The notes under the pieces were generated by a model that was not told the origin of the DNA, did no database searches, and saw only the letters and a program-made list of their open reading frames with translations. This document shows positions 7,503-16,310 of a stretch of DNA of 64,000 nt, piece by piece. Source of the stretch: Solirubrobacterales bacterium. Lineage in GTDB: Bacteria > Actinomycetota > Thermoleophilia > Solirubrobacterales > 70-9. The stretch lies in the NCBI GenBank assembly GCA_016712175.1, contig JADJRQ010000001.1:930001-994000 (forward strand), given 5' to 3'. The translations under genes and the position numbers were made by a program. Position 1 is the stretch's first letter, and the number at the start of each line of letters is the position of its first letter.

Positions 7503-10500
7503 ATGTCTGACGTAGAAGCAACTCTGCCTGCTCGATGGTCCAAGCGATTGATCGTCGACGGCAACCAAGCGCGGCAGCTAAGAGTCCAAGCTGTTGACGC
7601 CACTATCAAGCACCTGAACGGCGGTTGGATTGCCGAGGTTGATCCTGGTGATCAGCATGAGCTGAGGGCGCGCGGAGATTACCGAGCCGGAGAGTCCGGG
7701 CTCGAAATTCCCCGGAGCAAGCTTGATGACCTCCCAGCTGAGGTCCAGGAAACCGACTTCTATTGGGCTGGAAGTCCAGAGCCGTCCGCGCCTGGAGAAG
7801 TACTCGAGTCTTTGGATGGCCAATTCTCGTTCAGAGAGGAAGACCCCGACGCTAACGTCACCGGCCTCCGCGTCCCCCAAGCTGGAGCACTGCATGCCAT
7901 CATTGCACATTGGTCGACAGGATCCACCGAGCCAGCCACCGTCGTACTTCCGACTGGTACGGGCAAGACCGAAACGATGATCGCTTCCTTCGCTCACGAC
8001 GGATCGATGCGAGTACTGGTCCTGGTACCTACGACGGCTCTTCGCATCCAAATCGCCGAAGCTTTTGAGAAGTATGGTGTCCTCGCGAATACAGGGGTTG
8101 TAGGCGAGGGGGCCGAGTTTCCTGTGGTCGGTCGGATTGAACACGCGTTCTCGAACGTCAATTCGATGAAGGACTTCGTTTCTAGGTGCAACGTAGTGGT
8201 AGCGACTTCCGAAGCGATCATTGCTTCATCAAACGCCGTCGTAAGGGCCCTCAACCGTGAGTTCAGTCACCTGTTTGTCGATGAGGCGCACCACCTGGGT
8301 TCACCGAGTTGGGCGCATATCCGGGACTCTTTTGCCCCAAAACCCATCCTTCAGTTCACGGCGACTCCGTATCGAACGGACGGTGTTCCAATTGGCGGAC
8401 GGCTCATCTATTCGTTTCCGCTTCGTAAGGCACAGGAGTTGGGCTACTTCCAACAGATCAACTACATCGCTGCTACAACCATGGTTGATCAGGATCTACT
8501 CGTAGCTAGGACAGCAATTGAAAAGTTGCACGAAGACCGGGCAGCAGGTTACGACCACCTCGTAATGGCCCGTGTCCAGTTCATCAACCGAGCCCAGGAT
8601 GAGGTATTTCCGATCTACGAGGAACTCGCTGCCGAGTTTCACCCGAAATTAATTCACAGCCGCATGTCTTCCGCCGACCGCAACAGTGTGCTCGAGGCGA
8701 TCAATCGTAGGGAGAGTCGAATCGTGGTTTGCGTTGACATGCTTGGCGAGGGCTTCGACCTTCCTGAGCTGAAGATCGCCGCACTTCATGATCCACATCG
8801 AACCCTTGGGGTTTCGCTTCAGTTCATCGGACGGTTCTCACGGGGAAGCACCCAATTAGGGCCGGCCACGGCGATTGTTCCGAAACCAGAGCCGGGTTTT
8901 GACCCGAGGCTTAACGGCCTTTTTGCGGAAGATCCGGATTGGAACGAAGTCCTGCACGTCCTGGCTACTGGCGCAGTTGAAGTCGTCGAAGAGAACGACC
9001 AGTTCGATGCGGGTTTCACAGATGCCGATGAGACCATTTCCCGACATTCATTACGACCAAAGATGAGCGCTGCGGTCTATCGGGTGCCGACTACGGATTG
9101 GAATCCGGAACGGATCAGTGAGCCGTTCCCGCCGGACGACATCGTTTCGCCCCCGTCGGTAAATCATGAACGCAAAGTTGTATGGCTCGTGGTCGAGAAG
9201 CGATCGCCTATTCACTGGGGCTCCTTGAAGACCATCGAAAACACCGAGTTCCACCTTCATCTGGCTCACTTTGACTCGGATCAGAACCTTCTCTACATCT
9301 ACACGTCAGACCTCAAGAGCCTTCAAAAAGACATTGCGGAGGCGATCTGTGGCGAAGACGCAGAGGTCGTATCAGACACGCCGATCTTCAGGGCTCTTTC
9401 ACAAATCAAGAGGCCACTGCCAACGACGATTGGCTTGCTCGATCTTCGGCACCGAGCACGGAGATTCTCGATGTTCGTGGGCTCGGACGTATATGAGGGA
9501 TTCGCAACTGCCGATCAACAATCCAAGTCCCATACAAACCTGAATGTTGTCGGGTATGAAGACGGCGAGCGAGTCTCGCTGGGGGTAGCTCGAAAAGGAC
9601 GGGTCTGGAATCATCAAGCGGCTCAGTCGATTCAGCAGTGGGTCAGCTGGTGCCAGCACCTGAGTCCAAAGCTGAACGATGAATCCGCCGACCTTGAAGC
9701 GATTTTCCGAAACTTCGTTCGTCCCCAACCGCTCGAGGAGCGTCCCGAATTGTCGCCTTTGGCGATCGATTGGCCGTGGATCGCGTTCGCGGAGATGTCG
9801 GTTGCGGTTCAGGTGGTGGTTGGCGACGAATCACACCCTCTCATTGACGCAGAATTCAGGTTGACCAGCCACGAGACTGATGGCCCAATCCAGTTCAATG
9901 CTTGTTCGGGGCCAGCCGAGGTGCCATATGAAGCGACGGTCGACGACGGAAAGCTACGATTTTCGGCTGTAGGAGATGAGGTGCATGTCAAGCGGATGAG
10001 ATCTGACCCTGAGGTCCTGTCTGACTACCTGAACCGAGAAGGCGCCATGATCTGGTTCGAGAACGAAACCTTTGTCGAGGGCTCGACGATTTTTGAATTG
10101 GACCGGGCGGCAACTCCGATTGATCAGACCAAGCTAGTGCCGATCAATTGGGGTGGCGTGAACATTCGACGTGAGTCTCAGGGTCAAGATAGGGACCCCT
10201 CTACAGTTCAAGCGCGAGCCGCGCAACATCTTGCCACTCTTGATGCTTGGGACGTAGTGGTTGACGACGACACTTCGGGGGAAATCGCCGATCTCGTGGC
10301 GATGAGGGTCGAAGGGGAGTCGTTAATTATTCAGTTGGTCCACTGCAAGTTTTCGTCGCAAGATGACCCAGGCGCCAGGGTGAAAGACCTTTACGAGGTG
10401 TGTGGCCAAACCCATCGAAGTGCTCACTATCGACAAGACGTTGCCGCAATGGTCGCAAACCTGGTGAGGCGTGAGCGTAGGCGACAAGAGATTGGCCGTG

Positions 10501-10706
10501 ACGGCATGTTGCTGGGCACGCCGGATGAGTTGCTTGAGTTTCAGGACCTCGTGAGAACAAAGCGCGCGGTCTTTCGGATTTCCATTGCGCAGCCAGGCTT
10601 GAGCAAAGCGGCGGCTGGACCAAATCAACTCAATCTTCTTGGAGCTGCTGACCTCTACGTCTCAGACATCGCAGTAGGCGTTTTCGACGTTTGGTGCAGT
10701 GCTTGA
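7503..10706 (+). CDS. large SF2 DEAD/DEAH helicase with C-terminal nuclease-like domain
   Basis: About 1067 residues from the ATG at 7503 (an in-frame GTG at 7449 is possible). The helicase core has a Q motif (RVPQAGALHAI), Walker A LPTGTGKTE, DEAH box FVDEAHH, motif III FTATPYRTD, VDMLGEGFDLPEL (IV/V) and QFIGRFSRG (VI), so both RecA lobes are complete. A long middle part is unassigned. Near the C-terminus SGEIADLVAMR...LIIQLVHCKFS has the Asp...Gln-x-x-x-Lys spacing of restriction-endonuclease-like folds. This helicase-nuclease layout is common in phage defence. The next gene, also nuclease-like, follows after 48 bp. No known system name can be assigned from sequence alone. Confidence 0.85.
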   Translation: MSDVEATLPARWSKRLIVDGNQARQLRVQAVDATIKHLNGGWIAEVDPGDQHELRARGDYRAGESGLEIPRSKLDDLPAEVQETDFYWAGSPEPSAPGEVLESLDGQFSFREEDPDANVTGLRVPQAGALHAIIAHWSTGSTEPATVVLPTGTGKTETMIASFAHDGSMRVLVLVPTTALRIQIAEAFEKYGVLANTGVVGEGAEFPVVGRIEHAFSNVNSMKDFVSRCNVVVATSEAIIASSNAVVRALNREFSHLFVDEAHHLGSPSWAHIRDSFAPKPILQFTATPYRTDGVPIGGRLIYSFPLRKAQELGYFQQINYIAATTMVDQDLLVARTAIEKLHEDRAAGYDHLVMARVQFINRAQDEVFPIYEELAAEFHPKLIHSRMSSADRNSVLEAINRRESRIVVCVDMLGEGFDLPELKIAALHDPHRTLGVSLQFIGRFSRGSTQLGPATAIVPKPEPGFDPRLNGLFAEDPDWNEVLHVLATGAVEVVEENDQFDAGFTDADETISRHSLRPKMSAAVYRVPTTDWNPERISEPFPPDDIVSPPSVNHERKVVWLVVEKRSPIHWGSLKTIENTEFHLHLAHFDSDQNLLYIYTSDLKSLQKDIAEAICGEDAEVVSDTPIFRALSQIKRPLPTTIGLLDLRHRARRFSMFVGSDVYEGFATADQQSKSHTNLNVVGYEDGERVSLGVARKGRVWNHQAAQSIQQWVSWCQHLSPKLNDESADLEAIFRNFVRPQPLEERPELSPLAIDWPWIAFAEMSVAVQVVVGDESHPLIDAEFRLTSHETDGPIQFNACSGPAEVPYEATVDDGKLRFSAVGDEVHVKRMRSDPEVLSDYLNREGAMIWFENETFVEGSTIFELDRAATPIDQTKLVPINWGGVNIRRESQGQDRDPSTVQARAAQHLATLDAWDVVVDDDTSGEIADLVAMRVEGESLIIQLVHCKFSSQDDPGARVKDLYEVCGQTHRSAHYRQDVAAMVANLVRRERRRQEIGRDGMLLGTPDELLEFQDLVRTKRAVFRISIAQPGLSKAAAGPNQLNLLGAADLYVSDIAVGVFDVWCSA

Positions 10707-10754
10707 CCTGCCTGCTTCCTGAATGGTTGGATCATTTCGCGTAGGGTCCAACCC

Positions 10755-12110
10755 GTGGGAACGATTCCTGAGGGAGAGATGTATGACGAGTGGCAGTCTG
10801 CCCGACTGCTTCCGACCGTTGGTCTGAGAAATCAGGAAGAGAAAGAGCAGCGAGCAACGTCCTCTCTCCTTGCGGTGATGTTTGCGGTTCCAGATTTCGC
10901 CCGCGAATTGACTAAGGATCTCAAGGCCCCGAAGGGCGCGGTTCTCACGTTCACCGAGATTCAACTTCGTGACCGTGAGAAAAAACGGTGCATCCCAGAC
11001 GGCGCGATCGTGGTCAAGGGTCGTGGTTCAACTTGGCAATGCCTCGTCGAAGTGAAAACCGGGAGCGCGTCACTGGAAACCGACCAGGTCTCGCGATATC
11101 TGGATTGGGCGAGAGACAACGAATTTGACGCAGTTTTGACGATCTCTAATGAGATCACTTCGTCGCCTGAGATCAGTCCCGTGGTGGTGGACAAGAGGAA
11201 GCTGCGCAAAGTAAATCTGTTCCACCTTTCTTGGTGGCGAATTCTCACCGAAGCGATTGTTCAGCATCGACACCGCGGTGTTGATGACCCTGACCAGGCA
11301 TGGCTGCTTGGTGAGTTGATCGCCTACCTCGACCATGACAAATCTGGCGCAAGCGGTTTTCAGGGTATGGGCGAACACTGGGTTTCAATTCGAAAGTCCG
11401 CCGCCAACGAAACTCTTCGTAAGAACGACGACGGAATCCGGGATGTGGCGGAGCGCTGGATCCAGTTCGTTGACTACCTGGCACTGGGTCTGGGGCAGGA
11501 TTTAGGACGAGATATTGTTCCTGTCCGACCTCGCAGCTCTACGCCGAGTGCCCTGCTTGATACGACCGTCAAGGAATTTGTCGACAACGGTCAGCTTCAG
11601 ACGGGACTGAAGATCCCCGACGCGATTGGAAACCTCGGGGTCATCGCCGACTTGCGAATGAGAAAAGTGACAACGAGCGTCGAGATCAAGGCCCCACGTG
11701 AAGGGCGGCCCCTTACCAGAATCAATTGGCTGCTCCGGCAACTCAAGAACGCTTCGGGTGAGATTCGAATCGATGTCAAGTTCGTCAGCACGAAAGAGAC
11801 ATCGTCGCTGCTTCTCAGCGAGGCCCGCGAATCAGCCGAAGGTCTGCTTTCGTCCACGGACAAGAAGCGTGAGCCGAGATCATTAATCGTGAGCCTCGCC
11901 CGTCCCATGGGAACCAAGAACGGCAAAGATGCTGGCTCGTTCGTCCGCGAAACTCGTCGCCAGGGAATCGATTTCTACGGCAACGTGGTTCAGGATCTTC
12001 GCGAGTGGCAGGCGCCTGCTCCGAAACTATCCAAGGATGAGCCAGCCGGTGAACGGGAAGTCCCTGTTCAATCAGCGTTAGTGGATGGGAATCCTTCGAA
12101 GCCTGACTAG
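10755..12110 (+). CDS. PD-(D/E)XK-like protein, partner of the helicase
   Basis: A 451-residue protein (GTG 10755; an ATG eight codons on is also possible). The N-terminal third carries EWQSARLLPTVGLRNQEEKE, then IPDGAIVV and WQCLVEVKTG: Asp82 and Glu99-x-Lys101 form the core of a PD-(D/E)XK nuclease fold, followed by a helix with QVSRYLDWAR. I recall similar actinobacterial proteins loosely annotated as stress response proteins. The C-terminal half (STPSALLDTTVKEFVD..., VEIKAPREGRPL) may be a second, degenerate copy. It follows the helicase gene by 48 bp and is probably co-transcribed. Nuclease activity is predicted, not shown. Confidence 0.65.
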   Translation: MGTIPEGEMYDEWQSARLLPTVGLRNQEEKEQRATSSLLAVMFAVPDFARELTKDLKAPKGAVLTFTEIQLRDREKKRCIPDGAIVVKGRGSTWQCLVEVKTGSASLETDQVSRYLDWARDNEFDAVLTISNEITSSPEISPVVVDKRKLRKVNLFHLSWWRILTEAIVQHRHRGVDDPDQAWLLGELIAYLDHDKSGASGFQGMGEHWVSIRKSAANETLRKNDDGIRDVAERWIQFVDYLALGLGQDLGRDIVPVRPRSSTPSALLDTTVKEFVDNGQLQTGLKIPDAIGNLGVIADLRMRKVTTSVEIKAPREGRPLTRINWLLRQLKNASGEIRIDVKFVSTKETSSLLLSEARESAEGLLSSTDKKREPRSLIVSLARPMGTKNGKDAGSFVRETRRQGIDFYGNVVQDLREWQAPAPKLSKDEPAGEREVPVQSALVDGNPSKPD

Positions 12111-12203
12111 AGATTCGTGTCCACCCCTTCAGGGCAAGATCACCCGTGACCGGACTAACGGGTTGGTTCCAGTCGTCGCAACACCTTGATCTAGGAGGTG
12201 TGT

Positions 12204-12464
12204 ATGGCTATCGGTCGTCCACCAGGTTGGATAAAAGGTCCGTTCGACCTTGCTCGAGAAGAACGAGCAACTCGTCACGGCGGCCCTCACGCGCCTTTTG
12301 GACATCATCAACGCGGTGTGAAGATCGCCATCTGCGCAACTAGTCCAGATCACCGGGCCGTCGTCTTGAAGAGAGTCGACGGCCCGGCTGCTTGCAGCAC
12401 CTATTCCGCAATTGGGTTCCCGAGGACATCTATGATTGATACTGATGGCGAAAACCATGAATAG
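12204..12464 (+). CDS. small ORF with strong ribosome binding site
   Basis: The ATG at 12204 follows AGGAGG by five bases, the clearest Shine-Dalgarno in the region. The open frame runs to 12464, but the part past 12353 crosses a strong hairpin. The other reading frame ending at the TGA at 12321 looks more protein-like (NEQLVTAALTRLLDIINAV). A start at 12204 followed by a single frameshift near 12235 would give a protein of about 39 residues ending just before the hairpin. No function is recognised. Confidence 0.3.
   Translation: MAIGRPPGWIKGPFDLAREERATRHGGPHAPFGHHQRGVKIAICATSPDHRAVVLKRVDGPAACSTYSAIGFPRTSMIDTDGENHE
12353..12387 (+). terminator. hairpin, candidate terminator
   Basis: Perfect 11-bp arms (CCGGGCCGTCG at 12353-12363, CGACGGCCCGG at 12377-12387) around a 13-nt loop. 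No T-run follows, as is usual in high-GC actinobacteria. It would end transcription from the helicase-nuclease unit or the small ORF at 12204. Confidence 0.55.
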
Positions 12465-13317
12465 AGGCAGAGTTCGCGCTTCTGTAGCGATGGGCTGCAT
12501 ACTCTTCGTGGGTTGCGCAGTTGGCGTGTCCGGATGCTCGGACGCGTTTGAGGAGGGAGGAGAGCGAGAAGAAGCAGCGACTGCCGAACTCCTCGATGGA
12601 CGCACGTATGTCGCTCCTGACTCCTACGTGTCAGGACGGGATCTACTACCTGGCACGGAAGTCACCATCAGCTTCTCAGGGTCGACTCTGACGGCCACGT
12701 CGGGGTGTCGGACGTTTCGTGCGGATTTCGACTTGGACGATGCAAAATTGACATCTAGGGACGTGGTGATTTCGGGCGAGCCGTGCTCGAAAGAGGGCTC
12801 CGATCAGGAGGCATGGTTGATCCAGACTCTCAAGGGACCTAGCCAAGCGTACTTGGCTTCGGCTGAGGCCAAGGTCTTGAGCCTAGGGCATAAGAAGGTG
12901 GGTCTAACGCTCGTCTCGCGGGACTCTTCGACGGCCAGCAGCGGCAGACTTGAGGAGTGGGAATGGAAACTCGGCGGAATCTCCCGAACGTCAGCTGGCG
13001 GATCGAGTTCCTTTCGCAATCTTCGAGAAGAGGCGTCTTATGACAAGAGGTATCCGAATGCGGATTCCTTGCCTAATCTTTCGATGTCCGCCAACGGACG
13101 CTTTTCCTTCTCCAACGGATGCTCTGCCTCCAACGGCAAGTTCAAGTCCAGCGAGCAGGAAATCGAGTTTCAAAGCGATGCCGGATCCGTGCGCGGATGC
13201 GGGCTCTATTTCGCCAGAGCTGCTTCTCTCTTGGACGGCGACGTTCGTTACCACTTCGACGGGTCCGACCTAGTCATTTCTGACGGAGATGTCTCCCTCA
13301 GGTTCTTTCCTGGATAG
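12445..13317 (+). CDS. lipoprotein with two META/HslJ-like domains
   Basis: About 290 residues. The N-terminus has a signal peptide (ASVAMGCILFVGCAVGVSGC) with a VSGC lipobox, so it should be lipidated and face the cell exterior. GSTLTATSGCRTFRADFDL and, about 140 residues later, NGRFSFSNGCSASNGKFK are the characteristic strands of META domains, arranged as two repeats. HslJ-type META proteins are linked to heat or novobiocin resistance in enterobacteria; no such role can be assumed here. The ATG at 12445 or at 12457 may be the start; neither has a good ribosome site. Confidence 0.65.
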   Translation: MAKTMNRGRVRASVAMGCILFVGCAVGVSGCSDAFEEGGEREEAATAELLDGRTYVAPDSYVSGRDLLPGTEVTISFSGSTLTATSGCRTFRADFDLDDAKLTSRDVVISGEPCSKEGSDQEAWLIQTLKGPSQAYLASAEAKVLSLGHKKVGLTLVSRDSSTASSGRLEEWEWKLGGISRTSAGGSSSFRNLREEASYDKRYPNADSLPNLSMSANGRFSFSNGCSASNGKFKSSEQEIEFQSDAGSVRGCGLYFARAASLLDGDVRYHFDGSDLVISDGDVSLRFFPG

Positions 13318-13335
13318 CTAGGTGGGTTGGTCCGT

Positions 13336-13620
13336 TCAGCAGGGGGCTTGGGACCTGGAAGGTTGGTGCCGCAGTTCCTGGAACACCGGCACCACCTGAT
13401 CCGCCTTGGTTCGACGGAGGCTGAAAGCTGTGACCGCGTGGTCGAAACCCTCGATCACTACCAGGGCGACGGCGATGGAGACTCCGAGCAGGGCAATGGC
13501 AATGAATCGTGAGCCGCTGCTGGGGTCGCCTGGTGTTTCTTCGTTGTTGGAGGGGGCTGGTGCCTCCGCCGAGTCCTCCACTCGTTTTCCGAACGCGCTT
13601 TCGACCGCTGACGAGATCAT
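13336..13620 (-). CDS. small single-pass membrane protein (uncertain)
   Basis: A 94-residue frame from the ATG at 13620. It has an acidic, Ser/Pro-rich first 37 residues, one strong transmembrane helix (FIAIALLGVSIAVALVVIEG) and a basic cytoplasmic end (SLRRTK). It converges with the lipoprotein gene. The clear helix and charge pattern argue for a real gene, but no homologue is recognised. Confidence 0.45.
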   Translation of the reverse strand: MISSAVESAFGKRVEDSAEAPAPSNNEETPGDPSSGSRFIAIALLGVSIAVALVVIEGFDHAVTAFSLRRTKADQVVPVFQELRHQPSRSQAPC

Positions 13621-13751
13621 CGACCATCGTCTCTCAAGGTGCGAGACACTGACTTACCGTACATTTCGACCCCTTCCCTTTGGCTTCCTGCCTGTTACCA
13701 ACCTACGGGAGTCCGACTGAACGGTCAATAACGGATGGGGCTGTGGCTCCG

Positions 13752-13887
13752 TTAGCCCGGCTCCCAGGACAGAACCACGAGTCGACCGGGGCCGAGCAGA
13801 GTCACCGCGATCGATTGCAGAAAGTCTTGACCTAGCCAGAGGCCGCCGACTGCGGTGGTTGTGTCGATCTCGCCGTCGAGCGCCGCG
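13752..13887 (-). pseudogene. 3' remnant of a gene, retropepsin-like C-terminus
   Basis: Reading leftwards from about 13887, the frame gives ALDGEIDTTTAVGGLWLGQ then DFLQSIAVTLLGPGRLVVL and a stop at 13752. The pattern Gly-x-Asp-Phe-Leu followed by a hydrophobic strand is like the last third of retropepsin-type aspartic proteases; the catalytic Asp-Thr-Gly would be in the missing part. The frame upstream is antisense to istA, so the IS21 junction appears to have removed the 5' part. Low confidence. Confidence 0.25.
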
Positions 13888-15105
13888 TTGGAGAGATGGG
13901 CCGAGATCAGACGCATGAGCCGGGTCGACGGTTTCTCGCAAAGAGAGATCAGCAAGAAGACCGGGCTCCACCGAAACACGATCAAGAGAGCACTCGATTC
14001 GAAGACTCCACCAAGCTATGCAGCGAGGTCGAAGTCGCCTTCGAAGCTCGATCCCTTCCTTGAGGAGATCGAAGGACTGCTTGCCGAAAACCCGAGGCTC
14101 TCCGGAGTTCGAATCCTCGAGGAGGAGATCAGGGCCGAAGGCTTCACCGGCGGCAAGACAATCCTTGACGATCTGCTGCATGAGCTGAGACCACGCTTTG
14201 CCCCGCCACAAAGAACGTTTCAGCGAACCACATATCGCCCTGGCGAGATCATCCAGTTCGACCTGATGGAGCTGCGAAGTGAAGTTCCGGTTGGTTGGGG
14301 TCAGACTCGCCGGGGTTATCTTCTGACCGGCGAGCTGCCTTTCTCGAAAATGCTTTGCGCCTCACTGATCTTTTCGAAGCGTTTCGAAGACATCGCCTGG
14401 GGCATGAGTCGTTGCCTGACCCAGCTCGGCACCCTGCCCGAAAAGGTGGTGATCGACCGCGAGGGCGCCCTCCACAAAGGAGGAGGCCGCCCAACCGACA
14501 ACTTCGCCGCCTACCTCGGCCAGCTGAACCTCGGCTGGATCATCCTCGCTCCCCGAGACGCCGAGGCCAAGGGAGCACTCGAGCGAAGCCACCGTTTCAT
14601 CCACGGGAACTTCGAGGCCGGCCGAAGCTTCGCCAATCCGCTCGATTTCGAAGACCAGCTCGACAGATGGCTAAACAAAGCAAACACCCGAAAGCACCGC
14701 AGCACCAAAGAAGTGATCAAAGATCACTTCGAGCAGGAGAAGGCCTCGATTAGGTCCTTGCCGAAAGCTCTCCCCGGCACCGATCACCGCCAGGTAATCA
14801 GGGTCCCGGCCCAGCCGTATCTCCGTTTCGATTCAAACGACTACTCCCTAGATCCCCGCCTGGTTGGCCGAAGAGTTGAGCTTCGGGCAAGCCAGGATCA
14901 GGTCCTCGCAGTTGAGCTTGACACCGGCCAGGTCGCCTGCCAACACACCCGGATCTTCGCCAAAGGCCTGACCTTCACCGACCCGGCCCACCAGAACCTG
15001 CTTGATGGGATGAGAGCCGAGCGGCTCGGTTACCGGCCAACACCCAAAGACACCGAAGTCGAGATCAGGCCGCTGGCTGCCTACGACGAGTTGATCTCAG
15101 CATGA
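13888..15105 (+). CDS. istA: IS21 family transposase IstA
   Basis: About 405 residues. N-terminal helix-turn-helix (FSQREISKKTGLHRNTIKRAL), then an integrase core starting at RPGEIIQFDLMEL (first Asp), VVIDREGALHKGGG (second Asp) and DAEAKGALERSHRFI (Glu): the DDE set is complete. The C-terminal beta domain includes LRFDSNDYSLDPRLVGRRV. No ATG exists near the beginning: the TTG at 13888 gives a family-like N-terminus, and the open frame reaches a GTG at 13855. The native start may have been lost with the left IS end. Its stop overlaps istB in ATGA. Confidence 0.88.
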   Translation: MERWAEIRRMSRVDGFSQREISKKTGLHRNTIKRALDSKTPPSYAARSKSPSKLDPFLEEIEGLLAENPRLSGVRILEEEIRAEGFTGGKTILDDLLHELRPRFAPPQRTFQRTTYRPGEIIQFDLMELRSEVPVGWGQTRRGYLLTGELPFSKMLCASLIFSKRFEDIAWGMSRCLTQLGTLPEKVVIDREGALHKGGGRPTDNFAAYLGQLNLGWIILAPRDAEAKGALERSHRFIHGNFEAGRSFANPLDFEDQLDRWLNKANTRKHRSTKEVIKDHFEQEKASIRSLPKALPGTDHRQVIRVPAQPYLRFDSNDYSLDPRLVGRRVELRASQDQVLAVELDTGQVACQHTRIFAKGLTFTDPAHQNLLDGMRAERLGYRPTPKDTEVEIRPLAAYDELISA

Positions 15106-15863
15106 GTGAGCAAGCCGAACTGACTCATCTCTTCCGGCAGATGAAGGCTCCGGCCGCGGCAGAAGCGATGCCTGATCTTGCCGAGCGGGCCCGCGAGGAG
15201 GAGTGGTCTTTTGAGCGCTTCGCCGAAGCACTGCTTTCAACCGAAGTTTCGGCCAGGGAATCCCACGGCGGCGAAGCAAGGATCCGCTCTGCCCGTTTCC
15301 CGGCGAGGAAGTCCTTGGAAGAGTTCGACTTCAAGTTTCAGACTTCAATCAAACGCCAGGTCGCCGAGCACCTCGGCCAGCTCGACTTCCTCGCGGCACA
15401 AGAGAACGTGATCCTGCTCGGGCCTCCCGGCACCGGCAAGACCCACATCGCAACCGCGATCGGAATCAGGGCCTGCCTGGCCGCCCACCGGACGATCTTT
15501 GCCTCAGCGACCGAGTGGGTGGCAAGGCTCCTTGAGGCCAAGCGGGAGGACAGGCTCGAGGACGAGATCACGAAACTCGGCCGGGTTCCGCTTTTGATCA
15601 TCGACGAGGTTGGCTACATCCCGTTTGACCCCGAGGCCGCCAACTTGATGTTCTCCTTGATCTCGGCCCGCTACGAGCAAGCCTCGGTGATCATCACCTC
15701 GAACAAGGCGTTCTCTTCCTGGGGTGAGATCTTCGGTGATGAAGTGGTTGCCGCGGCGATGATTGACCGGCTGGTTCACCACGCCGAGATCCTGAGCCTG
15801 AAGGGCGACTCCTACCGCCTCAAAGACCGGGACCTCGGCCGGGCGAAGCCCAGCCCCGCCTGA
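15102..15863 (+). CDS. istB: IS21 family helper ATPase IstB
   Basis: A 253-residue AAA+ ATPase of the DnaC-like IstB family: Walker A ILLGPPGTGKTH, Walker B PLLIIDEVGYIPFDPEAAN, sensor ITSNKAFSSWGEIFGDEVVA and a C-terminal MIDRLVHHAEILSLKGDSYRL. IstB bends target DNA and activates IstA. It starts at the ATG overlapping the istA stop, the usual translational coupling of IS21 elements. Confidence 0.92.
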   Translation: MSEQAELTHLFRQMKAPAAAEAMPDLAERAREEEWSFERFAEALLSTEVSARESHGGEARIRSARFPARKSLEEFDFKFQTSIKRQVAEHLGQLDFLAAQENVILLGPPGTGKTHIATAIGIRACLAAHRTIFASATEWVARLLEAKREDRLEDEITKLGRVPLLIIDEVGYIPFDPEAANLMFSLISARYEQASVIITSNKAFSSWGEIFGDEVVAAAMIDRLVHHAEILSLKGDSYRLKDRDLGRAKPSPA

Positions 15864-15900
15864 AGCACCTCGCCTACGGCTCGCTGCTTCAGGCGGGGCT
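15852..15900 (+). terminator. hairpin at end of istB
   Basis: Perfect 16-bp arms (AGCCCCGCCTGAAGCA at 15852-15867 and its complement at 15885-15900) with a 17-nt loop. It covers the istB stop codon and would stop IS transcription before the right end. Confidence 0.65.
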
Positions 15901-15913
15901 CATAAACATTGCG

Positions 15914-15994
15914 TGGTGCACTTTTCAACCGGCGCTTAAAGCCGCTGGGTGGTACACATTTCAACCGGCAGGAATGGCACACTTTTCGACCGGC
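15914..15994 (+). repeat. three terminal repeats of the IS21 right end
   Basis: TGGTGCACTTTTCAACCGGC (15914-15933), TGGTACACATTTCAACCGGC (15950-15969) and TGGCACACTTTTCGACCGGC (15975-15994) are variants of one 20-bp unit. Multiple internal repeats near the ends are the known transposase-binding sites of IS21 elements. Confidence 0.75.
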
Positions 15995-16001
15995 CTTGAC
16001 A

Positions 16002-16310
16002 CGCCATCGGAAGTGAGATGAAAAACCACAGTTGGTCGAGGTCCAGCGTTTCGCCGCTGGTCTGAGGGGGCGGACCTACATCGAATAGTGCCGCAAGGAG
16101 AATCGGTATGACGAGTAAGAGAATTGAAAGCCAAAATCCCGCGCAAGTCCCAAGAGCCAGATAGCCAGCACCAGCGAGGCAGAGCATCGCCCATGCCACG
16201 TACGAATCTTAGAAGTGTTCTCCAAACAAGCCGAACAGGACTGGTTCATACGCCACAGGAAGGGCGCCAACGATAAGGAATCGGCCAGGAATCGGCCCAG
16301 CCGAAACCGT
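16002..16310 (-). pseudogene. membrane protein remnant cut by the IS21 element
   Basis: Reading leftwards, one frame gives GRFLIVGALPVAYEPVLFG, an in-frame TAA (16209-16211), then AWAMLCLAGAGYLALGTCAG and FWLSILLLVIPILLAALFDV before running into the IS right end at 16001. The hydrophobic character on both sides of the stop shows one former integral membrane protein. It is broken by a nonsense codon and the IS insertion. From 16311 to 16866 only short frames with no convincing protein character are seen. Confidence 0.45.

Larger units (their letters stand above)
13888..16001 (+). mobile_element. IS21-family insertion sequence, left end missing
   Basis: istA and istB overlap by four bases and are followed by a right end with three 20-bp repeats and the terminal CCTTGACA (15994-16001). 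The matching inverse end (TGTCAAGG) is not found before istA. The left boundary of 13888 is only where istA-like coding begins. The right end interrupts a membrane-protein gene remnant. With one end lost the element is probably immobile. Confidence 0.75.

Noticed and set aside
13650..13680. Possible left terminal repeat of the IS21 element (ACCGTACATTTCGACC)
   Set aside because: Similarity to the right-end repeats is partial and in the direct, not inverted, orientation.
15914..15994. CRISPR-like array of short repeats
   Set aside because: Only three 20-bp units with unequal short spacing at an IS end; they fit IS21 transposase-binding repeats. No cas genes or true arrays are present in the window.
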